Below are positions 1 to 6,776 of a DNA stretch of 21,311 bases, one piece after another. Below the pieces are notes generated by a model. It searched no databases. It saw only the letters and a list, made by a program, of their open reading frames with translations, and was not told the origin of the DNA. A program made the translations under genes and the position numbers. The stretch's first letter is position 1. Each line of letters opens with the position of its first letter. Source of the stretch: Caryophanales bacterium UBA6448 (lineage in GTDB: Bacteria > Bacillota_I > Bacilli_A > RF39 > UBA660); the NCBI GenBank assembly GCA_002439555.1, contig DJOC01000029.1, positions 2,909 through 24,219 of the forward strand, in the 5' to 3' direction.

Positions 1-2
1 TA

Positions 3-626
3 AGTAAATACTTTTCATATATAGAAAATGAACTGAATTCTTATGGAATCAATATGGAAATAAGTACAAAGCAAAAAAAATCTGATTCTAATATTACCTC
101 TGCATTTTTAAAGGGAGACACATTAGAACATATTTTAAGATTTTTTCCTCGTGAAGAAAGTACTACTTATAATAATTTGTTAAAAAATATAAAAGTTAAA
201 TTTGAAGTTGATATCAATCCACCAATTGGAGCAACTTATGAAGTTAAATATAAAGTACTTCCATCTTTTCATCAAATAAATCTTTATGATGAACCCTCTT
301 TACTTGCGGGTAAGGTTCACGCAATCTTATGTAGAAACTGGAATTTTAGAACTAAAGGAAGAGATTTATATGATTATATTTACTTATTGATTAGCAATGC
401 AAAAATAAATATTGAACTTATAAAAAATAAATTAATTGATTCTGGTGCGTTAGAAAAAAATGGTGATTTTAATATTGAAGTTTTAAAAAATTTATTAAAT
501 AAAAAGTTTAGTGAAATTAATTATGAAGATGCTAAAAAGGATGTTTTGCCCTTTATCAATGATACACAAATTTTAAAGTTTTGGAATGAAGATTTTTTCA
601 AAGAAATTACTAATAATTTAAAATAA
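3..626 (+). CDS. AbiEii/AbiGii toxin-family nucleotidyltransferase, 5'-truncated by window edge
   Basis: The frame is open to the left edge (codons from base 3), so the first ATG at 54 is probably internal and the gene begins outside the window. What is visible is the C-terminal half of a DUF1814 / AbiEii-type protein: a 'KVKFEVDINPP' strand, then a 'LLAGKVHAIL' helix and the 'RTKGRDLYDYIYLL' motif typical of this family. The N-terminal GG(S/T)-type nucleotidyltransferase motif would lie upstream and cannot be checked. AbiEii proteins are the toxin half of type IV toxin-antitoxin / abortive-infection pairs; the antitoxin AbiEi is normally encoded just upstream. Nothing antitoxin-like follows: a terminator lies directly behind the stop and the next gene is on the other strand. 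Family call is fairly sure; activity is unknown. Confidence 0.8.
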   Translation, partial: SKYFSYIENELNSYGINMEISTKQKKSDSNITSAFLKGDTLEHILRFFPREESTTYNNLLKNIKVKFEVDINPPIGATYEVKYKVLPSFHQINLYDEPSLLAGKVHAILCRNWNFRTKGRDLYDYIYLLISNAKINIELIKNKLIDSGALEKNGDFNIEVLKNLLNKKFSEINYEDAKKDVLPFINDTQILKFWNEDFFKEITNNLK

Positions 627-650
627 AAACTCGCTTAAGTGCGGGTTTTA
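626..650. terminator. Bidirectional intrinsic terminator
   Basis: AAAACTCGC and GCGGGTTTT pair (one G-U) around a 6-base loop. A U-rich run follows on both strands. It ends the AbiEii-like gene on the plus strand and, read the other way, the minus-strand membrane-protein gene whose stop at 635-637 lies in the loop. Confidence 0.75.
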
Positions 651-1015
651 GTTTGCGTATTTTTACCTATAATACCTCCGATAACCGAGGATGATAAAAG
701 TATTAAGTAGTAAAGTAGTGTAGTAAGGCTTAAATGTTTAATAAATAAGATAAGTGTAATAATAAAAAGTGTTAAGATAAGCATTAGTCCATTTATAAGG
801 CCACATATAATACCTTTTTTATTAGTGTGTTTTCCTTTTATAAAAGATAAAGTAAAAAATAATGAAATATTTATAATAAAGGAAATTAAACTTGTTATAT
901 ATGAAGATACTCCAATGAGATTAAATAAGCCTAAAATGAATGAAATAAATAACTCAATAAGTATAAATAAACCAATATATTTACCATAAACTAATAATTT
1001 TTTTATAATAATCAC
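635..1015 (-). CDS. Small four-helix membrane protein, TIGR04086-like
   Basis: A hydrophobic protein of about 123-126 residues with four predicted membrane helices (roughly residues 12-32, 36-56, 68-90 and 97-117), a short basic loop 'KGKHTNKKG' in the middle and a 'GGIIGK' motif near the C-terminus. Size, four-helix plan and the two glycine-rich patches match the TIGR04086 / YrzE-like family of Bacillota, whose function is unknown. The start is odd. The only standard start is GTG at 1015-1013, which lies inside the GGTGAT ribosome binding site. The codon at the usual spacing behind that site is ATA (1006-1004), where the protein would begin (M)KKLLVYGK. It is divergent from the DUF421 gene. 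Family call is moderate. Confidence 0.6.
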   Translation of the reverse strand: MIIIKKLLVYGKYIGLFILIELFISFILGLFNLIGVSSYITSLISFIINISLFFTLSFIKGKHTNKKGIICGLINGLMLILTLFIITLILFIKHLSLTTLLYYLILLSSSVIGGIIGKNTQTKTRT

Positions 1016-1032
1016 CTAATAAATAGTATGAT

Positions 1033-1060
1033 ATGTTTAAAATTATATTACTTTAAACAT
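1033..1060. promoter_or_regulatory. Perfect 9-bp inverted repeat around a -10-like core
   Basis: ATGTTTAAA and TTTAAACAT flank ten bases that read TATATT on the plus strand (1044-1049) and TATAAT on the minus strand (1047-1042). The site sits between two divergent membrane-protein genes, where an operator covering the start region of both would be expected. It could instead form an RNA hairpin in the leader of the DUF421 gene. No regulator gene is adjacent. Confidence 0.4.
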
Positions 1061-1078
1061 AATAATAATGGTGATAAA

Positions 1079-1720
1079 ATGGTTTTATTTAAGGTAGTTA
1101 TTCGTACATTATTCTTTTATTTTTTTATAACAATATCTTATAGGTTAATGGGAAAAAGAGAAGTAGGACAGCTTGGTGTAATTGATTTAATAGTGTCTAT
1201 CTTAATTGCAGAACTTGTTGCAATATCAATTGAAAATCATTCTGATCCTATGTATTTAACAATAATTCCTATTGCTCTTTTGGTGGTACTTGAAATTGCT
1301 TTAGCATATATCTCAATTAAATGTAGACATTTAAGACTTATACTTGATGGTAAACCCTCACTTATTATTTCTCAAGGAAAAATAAATTATCACGAAATGA
1401 TAAAACAAAGATATACACTTGATGATTTACTTTTATCTTTAAGACAAAAAGAAATTGGAGATATATCAGATGTTGAATTTGCTTTTTTAGAGCCTAATGG
1501 ACAGCTTTCAATATTTAAATATAAACCGCTTAAAATGAAAGGTAATTACCCAATGCCAATTATTATAGATGGAAGTATTGATAAAGATGCTTTAAAAAAT
1601 ATTAAGAAAAGTGAGTCTTGGATTAAAAATGCTTTAGAAAATGAGAATATTTTATTAAGTGAAATATTTTATGCTTTTTATAAAAATAAAAAACTTTATA
1701 TCATAAAAAAAGGTAGTTAA
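1079..1720 (+). CDS. DUF421 (YetF/YrbG-type) membrane protein
   Basis: A 213-residue protein when started at the ATG at 1079, which has GGTGAT (1070-1075) at proper spacing; an upstream in-frame ATG at 1028 has no such site. Three membrane helices cover about residues 4-22, 35-51 and 58-80. The soluble C-terminal part carries the conserved 'LDDLLLSLRQKEI', 'DVEFAFLEPNGQLS' and 'PMPIIIDG' stretches of DUF421. This family is widespread in Bacillota, often linked to sporulation or envelope stress, and has no established biochemical role. It runs convergent with the DUF1653 gene and overlaps its stop by four bases. Family identity is sure. Confidence 0.9.
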   Translation: MVLFKVVIRTLFFYFFITISYRLMGKREVGQLGVIDLIVSILIAELVAISIENHSDPMYLTIIPIALLVVLEIALAYISIKCRHLRLILDGKPSLIISQGKINYHEMIKQRYTLDDLLLSLRQKEIGDISDVEFAFLEPNGQLSIFKYKPLKMKGNYPMPIIIDGSIDKDALKNIKKSESWIKNALENENILLSEIFYAFYKNKKLYIIKKGS

Positions 1721-1726
1721 TCTACC
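1704..1726 (-). terminator. Terminator at convergent stop codons
   Basis: Read on the minus strand, GGTAG and CTACC pair around ATTAA and are followed by seven U. The loop holds the stop codons of both convergent genes (DUF421 and DUF1653). The tail is good for the minus-strand gene only. The stem is short. Confidence 0.6.
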
Positions 1727-1959
1727 ATTTCAAAACGATATTCTTGTTCAGCACTTGGGTATTTTTCTTTATCAACTTTTGATGCAAAGTTATCATAAGG
1801 TCTTACCCATATTTTACCATCGTGGTTTGACTTGTAGATTACCACTTTTATTGGATTACCATTTTCATCAGTTTTCTCACTATCATTACCAATGAATAGT
1901 ACTTTGTAAACATTTCCTTTAAAATGTCTATATGTTTTGTTTTCCTCAATTTCTCTCAT
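1717..1959 (-). CDS. DUF1653-domain protein
   Basis: An 80-residue protein starting at the ATG at 1959, preceded by GGGTGAT; the frame reaches five codons further to a TTG that has no binding site. The 'YRHFKGNVYKVL' start, 'VVIYKSN', 'IWVRPYDNF' and the closing 'YRFEMV' match the DUF1653 consensus. These are small single-domain soluble proteins of unknown function found in many Bacillota and Proteobacteria. A TATAAT lies on the minus strand at 1985-1980, which would give a leader of about 15 bases. No function can be added from context. Confidence 0.88.
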   Translation of the reverse strand: MREIEENKTYRHFKGNVYKVLFIGNDSEKTDENGNPIKVVIYKSNHDGKIWVRPYDNFASKVDKEKYPSAEQEYRFEMVD

Positions 1960-2018
1960 ATTTTTATCACCCAATAAATATTATACAATTTTTGCTTTAA
2001 AATATCTAGATTTTATTA

Positions 2019-2024
2019 TATAAT
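2019..2024 (+). promoter_or_regulatory. Probable -10 of the kinase/Smr promoter
   Basis: TATAAT lies 24 bases upstream of the kinase start. The best -35 at normal spacing is TTTAAA (1996-2001). A TTGCTT (1992-1997) is spaced too far for this -10. Confidence 0.4.
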
Positions 2025-2047
2025 TATATAGAAGGTAGGTTGATTAT

Positions 2048-3010
2048 ATGAAAGTATTATGTGTAGGACAGTCTACATTTGATGTAACTACAAAAATTGA
2101 TAAGTTTCCAGAGGAAGGTTCTGTAACTAGTTTTAATGAAGTTTATGAATGTGGAGGGGGAAGCGCTGCGAACGCTGCTTATTTATTAGGAAAATACAAA
2201 GTTGATTCTTATTTAGGCTCAATGGTAGGGGATGATACTTTCGGTAACACAATTCGAAAAGAACTTGAAAAAGTTGGTGTGCATACTGAATATATGGAAA
2301 TTGCATATGAAAAAAGAACCGCACTTTCATATATTTTATTGAATGAAAAAGAAAAGAAAAGAACAATTTTAAATGTTAATAAAGAAAATTTAGTTATGAA
2401 AAAAACTGAATTTCCAATGGATCCTGATCTTGTTTTAATAGATTCATTTGATTATGGTGCCTCTTTAGCAGCCTTTAATAAATATGCTAATAAAATTACA
2501 GTTATAGATGCCAAGGTGGCAAATTCAGAAACAATTGAACTTTGTAAATATGCAAAATATATTATTGCAAGTAAAGATTTTGCTTCATATGTTTCTGGTG
2601 TAAAAATAGATTTTAATAATCCAAATTCATTAGTAAATTGTTATTCAGCACTTTTAAATAAATTTCCAAATAGAAATATTATTGTAACTTTAGGGGATAA
2701 AGGAGCAATGTATTTAATGGATAATCAAATAAAAGTTATGCCTGGTCTTAAAGTAAATGAAGTAGATGCTACGGGTGCAAAAGATATTTTCTGTGGAAGT
2801 TTTGCTTATGCTCTTTTGAAAGGCTATGATATTGAAAAAACTGTAACATTTGCTAATATTGCCTCAGGTCTTTCAGTAGTTAAAATAGGAGGAAGAACCT
2901 CTATTCCTGAATACGATGAGATTTTAAAATATTTCTTACAAAAATATCCGGATGAAGGAACTATTCCAAAAGAAACGCCTCCAGTTATAGCGACTGAAGC
3001 GGGAATGTAA
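2048..3010 (+). CDS. PfkB-family (ribokinase-like) carbohydrate kinase
   Basis: A 320-residue PfkB-fold kinase of normal family length. The N-terminal 'VGQSTFDV' strand is followed by the substrate-side glycine motif 'GGGSAANAA' (36-44), then 'GSMVGDDTFG' (57-66) and 'VTLGDKGA' (213-220). The second PfkB signature reads 'DATGAKDIFCGSF' (240-252). Its catalytic-base Asp246 is kept, but the glycine that normally precedes it in GAGD is Lys245. Family members phosphorylate sugars, nucleosides or related alcohols with ATP; the substrate cannot be told here. The C-terminal 20 residues are a Pro/Thr/Glu-rich tail. A GAAGGTAGG binding site precedes the ATG. The stop overlaps the next ATG by one base, so the Smr gene is translationally coupled. 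Confidence 0.88.
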   Translation: MKVLCVGQSTFDVTTKIDKFPEEGSVTSFNEVYECGGGSAANAAYLLGKYKVDSYLGSMVGDDTFGNTIRKELEKVGVHTEYMEIAYEKRTALSYILLNEKEKKRTILNVNKENLVMKKTEFPMDPDLVLIDSFDYGASLAAFNKYANKITVIDAKVANSETIELCKYAKYIIASKDFASYVSGVKIDFNNPNSLVNCYSALLNKFPNRNIIVTLGDKGAMYLMDNQIKVMPGLKVNEVDATGAKDIFCGSFAYALLKGYDIEKTVTFANIASGLSVVKIGGRTSIPEYDEILKYFLQKYPDEGTIPKETPPVIATEAGM

Positions 3011-3267
3011 TGATTATTACCAGTAAAACTCCTCTTCTTGATTTACACGGAGAAATAGAAAGTATGGTGGAGGTACTTGTAAATGATTTTATTAATGAAA
3101 ACATATTACTACATAATGAGGGCGTGGTAATAATTCACGGAAAAAGTACAAATATTTTAACAAAGGAAGTTCATAGAGTTTTAAGTGAAAATAAATATGT
3201 AAAAAAATATTATTTAGATAACTGGAATTTAGGACAAACTATAGTAGAGCTTAAAGATAATCTTTAG
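3010..3267 (+). CDS. Smr-domain protein, stand-alone
   Basis: 85 residues, almost exactly one Smr domain: 'LLDLHGE' (9-15) and the 'VVIIHGKSTNILTKEV' core (39-54) correspond to the LDLHG and HGxGxxxL motifs of Smr, the domain at the C-terminus of MutS2, which has nicking endonuclease or RNA-cleaving activity in several members. Here the core glycines are partly changed (HGKST for HGKGT). The start ATG overlaps the kinase stop (TAATG) and has only a weak GGGA site, so expression probably depends on the kinase message. Whether the two products work together is unknown. Fold call is good; activity is uncertain. Confidence 0.8.
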   Translation: MIITSKTPLLDLHGEIESMVEVLVNDFINENILLHNEGVVIIHGKSTNILTKEVHRVLSENKYVKKYYLDNWNLGQTIVELKDNL

Positions 3268-3276
3268 GCTTTTTCA

Positions 3277-3305
3277 TTGTGAAAAAAGTTAAATAGTGAT
3301 AAAAT
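3277..3305 (+). promoter_or_regulatory. Promoter of queH
   Basis: TTGTGA (3277-3282), a 17-base spacer and TAAAAT (3300-3305) with the extended -10 element TG at 3297-3298. The leader to the ATG would be about 16 bases and contains the GAAAGGA binding site. Confidence 0.65.
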
Positions 3306-3327
3306 ACTTTTTGAAAGGAAAAATAAT

Positions 3328-3942
3328 ATGAATGTTAATTATGATAATGTTTTTAAAGATATAATAAAAAATATAAAAGGAACTCCTAGGGTTTTATTAC
3401 ATAGTTGCTGTGCACCTTGTTCATCACAAGTACTTGCAAGATTGTCAGACTACTTTTTAGTTACAGTTTTATATTATAATCCAAATATTGAACCATTTTC
3501 AGAGTATGAAAAAAGAAAAGAGGAACAAAAAAGGTTTATCAAGTCATTTCCTAGTAAAAATCAAATATCTTTTTTAGATTGTGATTATGAAAATGAAAAA
3601 TTTATAATTATGGCTAAAGGTTTGGAGAATATACCCGAAGGTGGAGAAAGATGTCATAAATGTTATACATTAAGGATGGAGAAGACTGCGGCTTTAGCAA
3701 AAGAAAATAACTTTGATTATTTTTGTACTACTTTATCAGTAAGTCCCTTTAAAAATTCTCGAGTATTAAATGAAATAGGAAATATATTAGAGAAAAAATA
3801 TGATATAAAGTATTTATATTCGGACTTTAAAAAAGAAGATGGTTATAAAAAATCAATTGAATATTCCAAAAAATATAATTTATATAGACAAAATTATTGT
3901 GGATGTATTTATTCTAAGGAAAACAAAAAAGAAATAAGTTAA
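3328..3942 (+). CDS. queH: Epoxyqueuosine reductase QueH
   Basis: 204 residues, matching the QueH (formerly DUF208) family, which reduces epoxyqueuosine to queuosine in tRNA with GTN anticodons and replaces the cobalamin-dependent QueG in many Bacillota. The signature cysteines are all present: 'LLHSCCAPCS' (Cys27, Cys28, Cys31), 'GERCHKCY' (Cys109, Cys112) and the C-terminal 'YCGCIYS' (Cys191, Cys193). These hold the Fe-S cluster and iron of the family. 'YYNPNIEPFSEYEKR' and 'TTLSVSPFKN' are further family blocks. The gene has its own promoter and an AAAGGA binding site. It is convergent with uvrB at a gap of eight bases. No other queuosine gene is in the window. Identification is secure. 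Confidence 0.95.
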   Translation: MNVNYDNVFKDIIKNIKGTPRVLLHSCCAPCSSQVLARLSDYFLVTVLYYNPNIEPFSEYEKRKEEQKRFIKSFPSKNQISFLDCDYENEKFIIMAKGLENIPEGGERCHKCYTLRMEKTAALAKENNFDYFCTTLSVSPFKNSRVLNEIGNILEKKYDIKYLYSDFKKEDGYKKSIEYSKKYNLYRQNYCGCIYSKENKKEIS

Positions 3943-3961
3943 TTTGTAATTTATTTCTTTT
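3927..3961. terminator. Convergent queH/uvrB terminator
   Basis: AAAAGAAATAA and TTATTTCTTTT form an 11-bp stem around 13 bases, with U-rich tails on both strands. It contains the stop codons of both genes. The stem has almost no G-C pairs, so strength is doubtful. Confidence 0.5.
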
Positions 3962-5897
3962 CTTTTAGTTCAAATAAAATATCTCGAAGTTCCATTGCTT
4001 TTTCAAAGTCTAATGCTTTAGCTGCCTCTTTCATTTCATTTTCTAGTTTTATTAGCATTTCTTTTTTAGATTGTTTACTCATCTTTTTGCTTTCTTTATT
4101 TTCTTCATCAGTAGTAGGTATATCCTTAATACTTTTTATGATTGTTTGAGGCTCAATATTATGATCTTTATTATATTTTTCTTGGATGGCTCTTCTTCGG
4201 GAGGTTTCTTTAATTGCTTCATCCATAGCCTGAGAAATAGTATCAGCATACATAATTACGTGACCATTTTTATTTCTTGCGGCTCTTCCGATAGTTTGAA
4301 TTAAACTTCTTGTACTTCTTAAAAATCCTTGTTTATCAGCATCAAGTATACAAATAAGACTTACTTCAGGAATATCTAGTCCCTCCCTTAAAAGGTTAAT
4401 ACCAACGATGCAGTCATATTTACCCATTCTTAAATCATGAATAATTTTAAGTCTATCTAAAGTTTTAATTTCGTTATGTAAATAAGCAACTTTAATATTA
4501 AGATTTTTTAAATAATCAGTAAGTTCCTCACTCATTTTAATTGTTAAAGTAGTAATTAATACTCTTTCATTTTTTTCTTTACATAGATTAATTTGTGATA
4601 CTATATCATCAATTTGACCTTCGGTTTTCTTAACTTCAATAGTAGGATCAAGTAGTCCAGTAGGTCTTATAATTTGCTCTATATATTTTCCACCAGTAAG
4701 TGATAGTTCATAATCTCCAGGAGTTGCTGATACATAAATAACTTCATTAATTTTTTCATTAAATTCTTCGAACTTTAATGGTCTATTATCAAGAGCAGAG
4801 GGAAGTCTAAATCCATAATCTACTAAAGTTTGTTTACGCATTCTATCTCCATTATACATTGCTCTTACTTGAGGTAATGTTACGTGACTTTCATCAATTA
4901 CTAAAAGGTAGTCTTTAGGGAAAAAGTCCATAAGAGTTGTTGGTGTTTCACCGGCCTCTTTTAAAGATAGGTGTCTAGAATAGTTTTCGATTCCATTACA
5001 AAATCCTGTTTCAAGGAGCATTTCCATATCATAGTTAGTTCTTTCTTTTAACCTTTGTTCTTCGATAAGTTTTCCATTTTCATGAAGTTCTTTAAGTCTT
5101 TCATCAAGTTCTTTTTTGATATTAGCTACCGCTTTTTCCAAAGTTTCTTTACTTGTTACGAAAAGTGAGGCTGGTGATATTATAACGGTTTGTTTTCTTT
5201 TAAGGACACTTCCTGTAAGGGGATCAAATATTGTAATACTTTCAACTTTATCATCATCTAAATCAATTCTTATTGCTTCACTTTTTTCATTTATTGGTAC
5301 TATATCAATACTATTTCCACGAACTCTAAATGTTCCACGATGAAAATCAAGTTCATTTCTTTCATAAGTCATATCCACTAGTTTATTAATTATAAAATTT
5401 CTTGAAAATGTATCACCAATATTTATAACAAACATATTTTTTTCGTAATCTTCTTTTTGACCTATATTATATATACAAGATACACTTGATACAACAATTA
5501 CATCATCGTAATTGATAAGCGCAGAAGTTGCTTTATGACGAAGTTCATCGATTTCATCATTTATTGAGGAATCTTTTTCAATATATGTATCTGATGATGG
5601 CACATAAGCCTCGGGTTGGTAATAATCATAGTAAGATACAAAGTATTCAACATGGTTTTCAGGAAACATTTCCTTAAGTTCGGCATAAAGTTGTCCTGCA
5701 AGTGTTTTATTATGTGATAAAACTAAAGTTGGTTTACCAGTCTTCTTAATAACATTGGCAATTGTAAAAGTTTTTCCCGTACCGGTGGCTCCCAAAAGAA
5801 CTTGATTTTTTTCATGATTATTTAAGCCATTCACTAATTTATCTATTGCTTCATTTTGATCTCCAGCAGGGGAGAATTTACTAACTAATTTAAACAT
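3951..5897 (-). CDS. uvrB: Excinuclease ABC subunit UvrB
   Basis: 648 residues, full length for UvrB, the DNA-damage verification helicase that receives damage from UvrA and recruits UvrC in nucleotide excision repair. Seen in order: Walker A 'GATGTGKT' (36-43); the Tyr-rich beta-hairpin 'YYDYYQPEAYVPSSDTYIEK' (89-108) that is pushed between the DNA strands; the helicase motif 'DESH'; 'YVSATPG'; 'LLREGLDIPEV'; the motif VI region 'QTIGRAARN'; and a C-terminal UVR domain (about 612-648) that binds UvrC. The ATG at 5897 has GGAGGA six bases upstream; the frame continues five codons to a TTG that lacks a site. uvrA does not follow in this window, which runs into queH instead. Identification is secure. 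Confidence 0.97.
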   Translation of the reverse strand: MFKLVSKFSPAGDQNEAIDKLVNGLNNHEKNQVLLGATGTGKTFTIANVIKKTGKPTLVLSHNKTLAGQLYAELKEMFPENHVEYFVSYYDYYQPEAYVPSSDTYIEKDSSINDEIDELRHKATSALINYDDVIVVSSVSCIYNIGQKEDYEKNMFVINIGDTFSRNFIINKLVDMTYERNELDFHRGTFRVRGNSIDIVPINEKSEAIRIDLDDDKVESITIFDPLTGSVLKRKQTVIISPASLFVTSKETLEKAVANIKKELDERLKELHENGKLIEEQRLKERTNYDMEMLLETGFCNGIENYSRHLSLKEAGETPTTLMDFFPKDYLLVIDESHVTLPQVRAMYNGDRMRKQTLVDYGFRLPSALDNRPLKFEEFNEKINEVIYVSATPGDYELSLTGGKYIEQIIRPTGLLDPTIEVKKTEGQIDDIVSQINLCKEKNERVLITTLTIKMSEELTDYLKNLNIKVAYLHNEIKTLDRLKIIHDLRMGKYDCIVGINLLREGLDIPEVSLICILDADKQGFLRSTRSLIQTIGRAARNKNGHVIMYADTISQAMDEAIKETSRRRAIQEKYNKDHNIEPQTIIKSIKDIPTTDEENKESKKMSKQSKKEMLIKLENEMKEAAKALDFEKAMELRDILFELKEKK

Positions 5898-6011
5898 ACT
5901 TCCTCCAATCAAAAATATTTTAACACATTATTATCTTTATTAGTATGGTAATGTTTAACAAAAATATTAATTTATATATTTTTTGAATTCTATATTGATT
6001 TGTATAATCTA

Positions 6012-6050
6012 TTTTTATTTAAATTTTATAAAATGTGATACAATTAGCAT
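6012..6050 (+). repeat. Promoter-region direct repeat, copy A (upstream of Fic)
   Basis: Bases 6012-6029 are identical to 6725-6742 (18 of 18). The following about 21 bases match copy B closely, with a one-base gap, through the TGATAC-ATTA promoter core. Copy B lies upstream of the pyrophosphatase, so the two copies bracket the Fic gene. Confidence 0.65.
6036..6044 (+). promoter_or_regulatory. Extended -10 of the Fic gene
   Basis: TG-A-TACAAT, 24 bases upstream of the ATG at 6068, with a T-rich TTATTT (6015-6020) at the -35 position. A second possible -10, TATAAT, lies at 6003-6008. Confidence 0.5.
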
Positions 6051-6067
6051 AGAAATTTGAGGTAATT

Positions 6068-6718
6068 ATGGAAAGTAAATATAATATGAGTGTTCAAGAT
6101 AATATTTTCTTTGCAAAAAGGAAAGAAATTGATAATGTATATTGTAGCGCTATTTTAGAAAATATTAAAGTTTCTTTTGAGGATGTTGTAGCATTTTAAA
6201 ATAATGTAAATACTGGAAATATTTTAGCCCTTGATATGTTAAAGTTAAAGGGATTGAAAGACTGCTGGGAAATGGTTCTTGGAAGTATTGAAGAGCTACT
6301 TACTATGGATTATATTAAAAAAGTTCATTTTGAAATTTGTAAAGGTCAAAGTGTAAGTCCTCTTGGAGAATATAGAGACTGTGGTGTGGGTATTACAGGA
6401 ACAAACTGGAGACCAAAACTTCCAAGTGAATGTGATTATGACAAAGAACTTGCTAATATTATGAAAATAGATAGTCCAACCAGCAGATGCATTACCTTAT
6501 TTTGCTGGATACAAAGAAGCCAAATGTTTAAAGATGGTAATAAAAGAGTTGCAAATTTAGTGGCAAATAAAGAAATGATTAAAAATGGACAAGGTATTAT
6601 TGCTATTCCAGTAGATAAAATCGGAGAGTATTTCAATGAGTTAATTAATTTCTATGAAACAGATAGTTATGAAAAAATTAAAAAGTGGATTTATACAAAT
6701 GCAATAGATGGCGTATAA
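6068..6718 (+). pseudogene. Fic-family protein gene interrupted by one in-frame TAA
   Basis: An ATG at 6068 with a GAGGTAATT site opens a frame that stops at 6197-6199 and continues in the same frame to 6718. Joined, it would be a 216-residue Fic protein. The first part (43 residues) has 'SAILEN' at 27-32, matching the (S/T)xxxE(G/N) inhibitory-helix motif of class I/II Fic proteins. The second part has 'GVGITGTNW' and the Fic signature at 6521-6547, which reads 'QMFKDGNKR'. The catalytic His of HxFx(D/E)GN is Gln here. Fic enzymes move AMP or other groups onto target proteins; loss of His would abolish ordinary AMPylation. No ribosome binding site precedes the ATG at 6236. Most likely a recent nonsense mutation; a real two-part arrangement cannot be excluded. 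Confidence 0.78.
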
Positions 6719-6729
6719 TCCATTTTTTT
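6706..6729 (+). terminator. Possible weak terminator after Fic
   Basis: AGATGG and CCATTT pair (one G-U) around CGTATAAT, followed by seven T. The stop codon is in the loop. The T run is also the start of promoter repeat copy B. Confidence 0.4.
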
Positions 6730-6764
6730 ATTTAAATTTTATCAAAAATATGATACCATTAATA
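6725..6764 (+). repeat. Promoter-region direct repeat, copy B (upstream of pyrophosphatase)
   Basis: Second copy of the 6012-6050 repeat. It includes the extended -10 TG-A-TACCAT (6751-6759) that would serve the pyrophosphatase gene; the leader to its ATG is only about 11 bases and begins near the GGTGAT binding site (6766-6771). Confidence 0.65.
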
Positions 6765-6776
6765 TGGTGATAGTAG

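Noticed and set aside
2133..2366. Minus-strand open frame opposite the PfkB kinase
   Set aside because: It lies wholly within a well-supported gene, has no binding site and shows no motif; the same holds for frames opposite uvrB, the Ca2+ pump and the 354-aa gene.
3269..3288. Hairpin TTTTTCA/TGAAAAA after the Smr gene as a terminator
   Set aside because: The stem is A/T-rich and lacks a T run on the plus strand, and it overlaps the queH -35 box.
6197..6199. Programmed readthrough or special amino acid at the Fic stop
   Set aside because: The codon is TAA, which is not used for selenocysteine or pyrrolysine, and no readthrough context or structure is evident.
6236..6718. A complete independent Fic gene starting at 6236
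   Set aside because: No binding site precedes this ATG and the homologous N-terminal part lies upstream in the same frame behind one stop codon.
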